DNA from: a virus
Virus record (IMG/VR): IMGVR_UViG_3300025132_000237
Span: 1 to 26,573 of that record
Reading direction: 5' to 3' (one strand)
Length of the DNA: 26,573 bases
Position numbers and translations under genes: made by a program. Shown here piece by piece: positions 8,049 through 15,700 of the stretch (the first letter of the stretch is position 1; each line of letters begins with the position of its first letter). The notes under the pieces were generated by a model that was not told the DNA's origin, ran no database searches, and worked only from the letters and a program-made list of their open reading frames with translations.

Positions 8049-9719
8049 ATGGCATTACTAGACGGACAAACACAAAGCTCTTATTATCAAGGCAGCGAAT
8101 ATGGTCAATATCAATTTGTATCTCTACAAGATGTTATTGATCAATTTATGGTTATATATGTTGGTGAAGAAAAAGTTATTAATAAAGCTAGTAGAACAGA
8201 CGTTGCGTTTCACGCGCAAAGAGCTTTAGCTGAATTATCATTTGATACACTTAGATCTTTTAAAAGCCAAAGTATTGTTTTACCGCCAAGTCTTGTAATG
8301 ACTTTGCCGCACGATTATGTTAACTATACTAGAGTAATGTGGTGCGACGATGCTGGTATTAAAAGGCCGCTTTACGCAACAAGAGATACTCAAAATCCTT
8401 TTCAAATAAAACAAACTGCAACTGGCGCTTATGACTTTGGTGCTAATAATCCTGTAATATTTAATGGTGGCACGCTTTCTGATTATGCTGGCGCAGCAGA
8501 AGTCACTTTTAGAGAGTCGTGGCAAACTAGTAATAATAGTTTTTATGGTAACCCTAACAATGTTGGTTTTCCAGTTACTGGTCTAAGATCTTGGGCTTTC
8601 AACGTGGACAATGGTCTTGATGGTGGTACTGCTGGTATTTTTACTGAAATAGCAAATACAGCAAGTCCAGATAATCCAGGCGAAACTTTAACTTTGCAGT
8701 TTCGAGTCCATCAAAAAAATAATCTTGGTAGCACTGTAGGTGGTGCTCCAGCTATTTGGCAAAAAGTATCTAACAATACAGGCTATATAAAAGTAACAGC
8801 GGCAGCTGAAACTCAAGCTGCGGGATCGATAACTATTGCGCCGCCAGTCGTGAATAATGTAGGACAAACATACGCTACGCCTAATACTACTGTTAGAATA
8901 GGTTTAACTACTAGAGTGCCTGATTCAAACCCTGACTTAATTAATAATCCTACCTCGGCAAACACTATAGCACAAACTTACAATGCTGAAGAAGATTTAT
9001 TTGATATATTCAATACTAGTGGTGAAGCAAAGTTTTTAGAGTGGACTGGTGGTGAAGCTGCAAATGAAAAAGAAATAGCTTACGATCTTTCTTCTTATGG
9101 AGATACGCCAGTATACTTGGTGGCTGTAGGTATTGTTCCTTGGGCTTCGTTTGAGTCTAGTAGTCATAGTCAGCAATTAGTGCTAGCGCCTAAGGTAATA
9201 TCAATAGACGCTATAAATGGTTTTCCTGCAACAGACTTAGAGCCAGAAACGGGCTATTATAAAAGCTCAATAATGTGGGAAAAGTACAAAGCTATAACAC
9301 CTGCAGAAAACAATAACGACGACTATGCTAATGATGATTATCAAAGAGTTCCTGACGAAAGATATGGTCTTGATCCTAGCAAAGCACAAACAAACGGTTC
9401 GTTTTATGTAGATGATTTATATGGCAGAATACATTTTAGCTCTAATGTTTCTGGAAAAACTGTGATATTAGATTACATAAGCGATAGTCTTGGAACTGAA
9501 GATGAGATGCAGGTCCATAAGCTAGCAGAAGACGCTATATACAAATGGATAACGTACGGCGTATTATCTTCTAAGATAAATATACCAGAGTATATAGTTC
9601 AAAGAGCTAGAAGAGAAAAAATAGCTGCTACAAGAAAAGCTAAACTTAGATTATCAAATGTTAAATTAGAAGACATTGCTCAAACACTTAGAGGAAAGTC
9701 TAAACAAATAAAGCATTAA
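8049..9719 (+). CDS. Ring/tail-tubular-like neck protein with a beta-rich insertion
   Basis: The 556-residue protein has a conserved helical N-terminus (about 1-75, including DVAFHAQRALAELSFDTL), then LPHDYVNYTRV at 86-96, the counterpart of LPNDFYRF in the preceding protein. A conserved C-terminal part (about 437-556) holds RYGLDPSKAQTNGSFYVDD, a beta hairpin with GKTVILDYISDSLG, and a basic helical tail. These N- and C-terminal parts fit portal-binding tail-tubular/ring proteins. Between them, about residues 130-395 are Gly/Asn/Thr-rich with a jelly-roll-like pattern (SWAFNVDNG, AIWQKVSNNTGYIKV, YDLSSYGDTPVYLVAVGI), like a carbohydrate-binding module inserted in the core. The gene follows its neighbour by 4 nt and precedes the muzzle gene by 3 nt, so the three are probably translated together. 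Fold assignments are inferred from pattern. Confidence 0.7.
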   Translation: MALLDGQTQSSYYQGSEYGQYQFVSLQDVIDQFMVIYVGEEKVINKASRTDVAFHAQRALAELSFDTLRSFKSQSIVLPPSLVMTLPHDYVNYTRVMWCDDAGIKRPLYATRDTQNPFQIKQTATGAYDFGANNPVIFNGGTLSDYAGAAEVTFRESWQTSNNSFYGNPNNVGFPVTGLRSWAFNVDNGLDGGTAGIFTEIANTASPDNPGETLTLQFRVHQKNNLGSTVGGAPAIWQKVSNNTGYIKVTAAAETQAAGSITIAPPVVNNVGQTYATPNTTVRIGLTTRVPDSNPDLINNPTSANTIAQTYNAEEDLFDIFNTSGEAKFLEWTGGEAANEKEIAYDLSSYGDTPVYLVAVGIVPWASFESSSHSQQLVLAPKVISIDAINGFPATDLEPETGYYKSSIMWEKYKAITPAENNNDDYANDDYQRVPDERYGLDPSKAQTNGSFYVDDLYGRIHFSSNVSGKTVILDYISDSLGTEDEMQVHKLAEDAIYKWITYGVLSSKINIPEYIVQRARREKIAATRKAKLRLSNVKLEDIAQTLRGKSKQIKH

Positions 9720-9722
9720 TTT

Positions 9723-12700
9723 ATGGCAGAGTTAAAGAATAACTTTCTTCAAGGTAAAATGAATCAAGACCTTGATGAAAGAATTTTACCTAAAGGACAG
9801 TATAGAACCGCGATGAACATACAAGTTTCTTCATCTGACGAAGATAGTGTAGGTACTGCTGAAAATATTCTTCCTAATCAATCTTTCTCTAATATTGCTT
9901 CAGTTCACCCTACCTGTAGATGCGTTGGTAGTATAGCTGATCCTTTAACAAATAGTATATATTGGTTTGTTCGTTGTCAAGATAGAGATGCTATAGTTAG
10001 ATATTCTCAAGACTCTGACACTTCTGAAATAATAGTTGCAGATTTAGGTAGAGCTAGAGCTAACTATGTCGGTGAGTTTAGATCAGCACCTCCTGTTCCT
10101 TTTTTAAACTTTACTGGCGAACAAATTACAGCTATTAGTATAGTAGATAATTATTTGTTTTTTACTGATGGTAATAGTGAGCCAAAAAGAATAGATTTAT
10201 CTAAAGATTACACTAATTATGGGCTTGGAGAAAACGGTGTTAATTTAGGTACAAATCAATCATTTAGACATCATTCAGTATTTAGGGCTAACGGACAAGA
10301 GCATGGGTTTTTGCAAGAACGACATATTACCGTTATAAAAGAAAAACCAACTAAAGCTCCTTTAGTAAGATTTACTAGTTCAGTTAATAATCCTGAAAAA
10401 AGTATATTTGAAAAACAAATACCTAGATTTTGCATTAGATATAGATACGACGACAATCAAGTTTCAGCGTTTGGTCCTTTTTCACAACCTGTATTTAACG
10501 CAGCTTTTCTTGAAGAGCAAGATTATAATGTGAACTTTTATAGTGACACTGAATATTATAACACTGCAATGTTAAATTACATAAGCTCTATAGAGCTGTA
10601 TAACTTTGTGTTACAAGATACGCCTGAAGATGTTGCTGAAATAGAATTATTGTATAAAAATGAAGATTCAACTGTAGTATACTCAATAGCAAAAATAACA
10701 AGAGACCAAGAAGAGTGGTCGCAACTTGGTAGTCTTTACACGCAGCTACAAATAGAGCAACCAGAAACTGTTGGTATTAGAGCAGATATTGCTACTGGAT
10801 CTTACACTATAAACAGCGAAAATATAACGGCAGCAATAGCTGAAGATCAATTGCTCAGAGTTTATGATAATGTTCCAAGAAAAGCTAGAGCTCAAGAAAT
10901 AGTTGGTAATAGAGTTGTTTATGGAAATTATACTCAGAACTATGATTTAGATCAAGCTGTAATACTCGACGCAAATTACGAGCACAACTATTACGATCCA
11001 ACATTAGTTAATTATAGCAACAGATTCTTTAATCAGCCGTACAGAACTATAAAGTCTCAACGAAAATATCAAATTGGATTATTATTTGGAGACATGTATG
11101 GTAGAGAGACTCCAATATTTACTTCTAAGCAAGGCTCTGTAAATGTGGACTGGTTTTACAATGGTCAAGAAAACGATCAATTATTTGATGATAAAAATGC
11201 TACTTTATCTAATAGACTGTTAGCTAGCGTAGATCCGCAAACTATACCTTCTTGGGCTAGTTATTATAAGTTTTACGTTAAAGAAACTTCAGGTAATTAC
11301 TTTAACTTATTAAACGATAGAATATATATACCTTATAGACACAGTGAGTTTGAAAACAAAGAAAATCATATATATTTAGCTTTTGCTTCAAAAGATAGAT
11401 CTAAAGTTTCTGAAGAGGATTATATCATATTAAAAACTATACTAAAAAGTCCAGCTCCTTATCAAGTTGGTCAAGATAACAAATACAAAATAATAGACAT
11501 TAGCAATGAAGCTCCAGAAGCAATTGCTTATAAGTTTTACGATCTTGGGTCAGTTGTAAATAACGAAAACTCTTTAACTGAAACTGGCGGTTTATTTACT
11601 CAAGGCGGTATAGGTGATACTAGTCAACGAATAGACAGAGAAACAGATACTATAATAATTAGCAAAGCTTTTTGGCAAGCCTTAGAGCAAGATGGTTCTG
11701 CCTTAACAAATTCAGAAGGCGGAGCAATTGAGTCTAGCAATAAAGTTGAAAACTTATACATGTCTTGGATTGTGGGTGATTTTCAGTCTGTAAAATACAA
11801 GATAGCTAACATAAGAATATCAGGTGATAATTATGTTATTAAATTATCAAGTAGAATTAGTCAAGCAGACGCGACTATAGCTAGCGTAGGCGGCGTTGAT
11901 TCTGAAGGTGAAATGGTAATATCAGATAACATAGCTGATGGATTAATATTTAAAATACAAAGAAAAGATAGATTTTCTAACGAAAATTTTTCAGGTAGTT
12001 TCTTTGTAAAAATTGCCGCTGATGATTTAATTAATAACGAGCTTGTAAACTTAGGATCTAATGTTAGTATTCTTGATTCTATATCAGGGCAAACAAATAT
12101 ATACGCTTGGCTTGATCAGGCTAGTAGTCAGCACTCTTTAACACAAATATCGAATGCTGAAAATGCAGCTGATATTAATAGTGTTTATGGTGGAAGCGCT
12201 ACAACTCCCGAAGACATTCACGGTGGAGACGGCATAACTAATACAGCTGCAGAGTGGGAAGTTATGTTAGCATCAAACACTGGTTTTGGTTCTGGTGATG
12301 GCAAATTTTTTATTGATGGTATGTATATGGCTGCCACTGCTAGTCCTTATAACAACGTAAATCATTATGCTTCTGACTCTGCTCAAGGATGGATAGGCTT
12401 TGACGCAATAAAATATCCTAGGCCAATGTGGAAAAAAGTTACTGATTATAGTTATACAAGCTCGTACAACTATGAAGGTGGGCAATCAACTCAGATGAAA
12501 CACAGGCGTCTTAGAGACAAAAAGCAATATGCTTGGGTTTTTGGCGGGAGTTATACCGCTCCAACTGGAGAGTTTGTAGAAACTGAAACGTTTTTCGGCA
12601 TGGGTGGTAATCTTACTGAGTCAGGACCAATATTACAGGCTAGAAGAGGTCATATTACAACGTCTGCAGGTAGTTTTAACACAAGCGCTTTAGAAAACGC

Positions 12701-15700
12701 AGGCTATACAGACGGTGATTACACTAATTCATATGTAAACGGTGTTGACCCTATAATTGAAGCTGGATCAGATCATACTGGCGAGCCTTCGGAAGGTCAA
12801 GGCTATAAAAGGTGGGTCAATAGTAAATATAGTTTTCCAAGAAATCCAGATGATACATATGAAGAAGGTGGGTTTTATATGCACTTATCTTTCTTAGGTC
12901 CTGGTGTTGATTTATTTACTGAGGCAGCTGAATATCCTACTAAAATAAATTTGATAGGACCTGACTCTTTAGGAAAACACTTGCAAGGAATATTTGGTGG
13001 CGGAGCGTTTACAAAACAAGATGGTAGTGTATTTAATAGTAACAGCTTAGAAAACGTTATAGAGCTGCAAGGGGCATACTTTAACGACAGCTACGACTCT
13101 GGCTATGTTGGTGGTTGGGGTGTACGAAGAGAGCCTGTGGCTTGGAGTGCTTATCCTGCACCTCAAAACATGAGCTCTGCACCAGGCGAAGTTCAGTTAA
13201 TAGGTTTTAATTCTAGTTATACAGAAGCTAATAATAAGCAGTTTGATCCAACGTATGGAGCTGAAAATCCAATAGGTGTTCAAGATATTTTAGATAAAAT
13301 TCAAGTTAATGGTAGGTTTAGATTTTCTGAAGATAGTGATAATGAAGTATACACTATACTAGGCGTTGAAAAAAAGCATGTGTATAATCACACACCTTGG
13401 AGGAAAAGAATGGAGTGGGATGGTGATAATTGGGTAGCTGGAGGTGATAGCGTTGAAGAAGCAATTATCGCTTGGGCTGACGCTCATTGCGTGGCAGATC
13501 ACACTACAGAAAATCTTGGTAACGCAGTTATAAATAGAGACTATGTTTCTACACAACCAAACGTTGGAACAGGCTATAATGATGAGTTTCAAGATGTTTT
13601 AGATAAACTGACTGCTTTTGGCTCTAGATCTAACAGAAGAGTTGTTTATGTGCTTAAGTTAGACAAAGATCCTAGAGGATCAAGCTTTAATCCTATAGCT
13701 CAAGCTAGTACTGGCTCAATAGAAGTTGATAATAACGCTAGTTTTATAGAGTTTATTGAGCCTGCTTCAAAATCTTATACTAGTGAGGTAACTACAAATA
13801 AAGCTATATTTGAGACTGAGCCTCAAGACTCTGCTGATATAGATATTTATTACGAAGCTAGTGACGCTATACCAGTTAGCTTAGGTTCAGATTTAATTCA
13901 CAATTATTTACCCGTAGGCTCTAAAGTTGAAATCATAGACTTTGATGATGCTTTAAATGACTCTGGAGATAAAGTTTTAAGGACTGTTTTTCCAATTTTC
14001 AATCAAGAAACCAACGTATTTGAAGCTCAAATACAAGTACGTGGATTTAATGAACAAGTTATAGGTTTTAATGAAAACAGTGCGAGTACTGGTGAAGCAT
14101 TAGACTATACTGGCGTTAGGCTAAGAGTCGTAAAACCAGATGGGTCTTACAGTGATTTTACAATAAGTAGTACACTAGGTGCTGTTAATAATTTTATATC
14201 TACTTTTAATATAGTATTAGATCACTCTTTGTTTCAAGGACTAAATTTTTATAACGCATTTAGCTTTGGAAGTGGTGTTGAGTCTGATACTGTAAGAGAT
14301 GATTTTAACGGTAACAGAATTACAACTGGCGCTAGAGCTTCTACTACTTTAGACGAGCCTTACGCTGAAGAAACAAGAGAAAATGGTTTAATATTTTCTG
14401 GCATATATAATTCTAACGGTAGAATTAACAATTTAAATCAGTTTATACAAGCTCAAAAGATAACTAAAGACTTAAACCCAACGTACGGTAGTATACAAAA
14501 GCTTTTTCAAAGACAAACAGATTTAGTTGTATTTTGCGAAGACAGGGTAGTTAAAGTTTTAGCCAACAAAGACGCTATATTCAACGCTGACGGTAATCCT
14601 CAGCTTGTTGCTAACGAAAATGTTCTTGGTCAAGTTAGACCGTTTGTTGGTGATTATGGTATAGCGACTAATCCTGAATCTTTCGCGTCTGAATCTTACA
14701 GAGCTTACTTTACAGACAGGCAAAAGCAAAAAGTATTAAGATTATCTATGGACGGTCTTACGCCAATATCTGACGCTGGTATGAAAGACTGGTTTAGAGA
14801 TAACTTACAATTTACAAACATACTGTGTTTAGGCACTTATGATGAGAATAAAAAAGAATATAATTTAACTCTAAGAAACGCAATAAACGCAAACGTTATT
14901 CAAAATGCTTTCTTTGAAGAAGCTTTGCCTTTAATAGAAACTTTTACTGGAGAAGAACTAGTACAAAATCCTAATTTTAATGGAGGCGAAGATTTTACTA
15001 CAGTTGATTTTGTTGGTGATATTTTTGAAACAGAGCAAGATCTTATAGGAGGCTTTAACTCTGATCTTGACACTACTGTTACAGTAAATTATTGGCCAGA
15101 ACTAACTATAGGAAGTATTTTTGAAGGAGTTGACATACCACCGCAAGAAGGTCAAGACAGTGTCTTTGCATTTAACACAGGCTCTTGGACAAACGGATGG
15201 TCGAATAATTATTTTGATGGACCAGATCCCAGCCTGTTAACAAACCAATTTGGCGGCACGATGAACTTTACTGGTATTAATCAAAATCCTTTTGTATCTA
15301 ACAATGACAATGGGCCGGGTACAGGCGGCTATACTTCTGCAATGTTTCCTCGATGTACTGCTTATGGAACTGGTATAACCGCTAGTACTATTGATCTTAC
15401 GCAAGCTTATCACTTTACTTATGAAGATGAAACTAGCGCCAACGGGGTATCTTCGGCGCCTTTTAATATAGGCTCACCAGAACATCCCGTGCAGCATGTA
15501 GGATTAGTATTTAGCATACCAAGTGGGGAAGTAACCGCCAATAATGTTGCTACATATATTCTTCCATATACAAGACTGTCTTATAGCAGTTGGTCGCGCG
15601 GTTTGCCTTACAGTGTTGGTAATTGGATTAATAATCCCGCGAATATAAATGACGTAGACTATAGCTCGGCAGATAATATGACCATGTTTAATGGTGAAGA

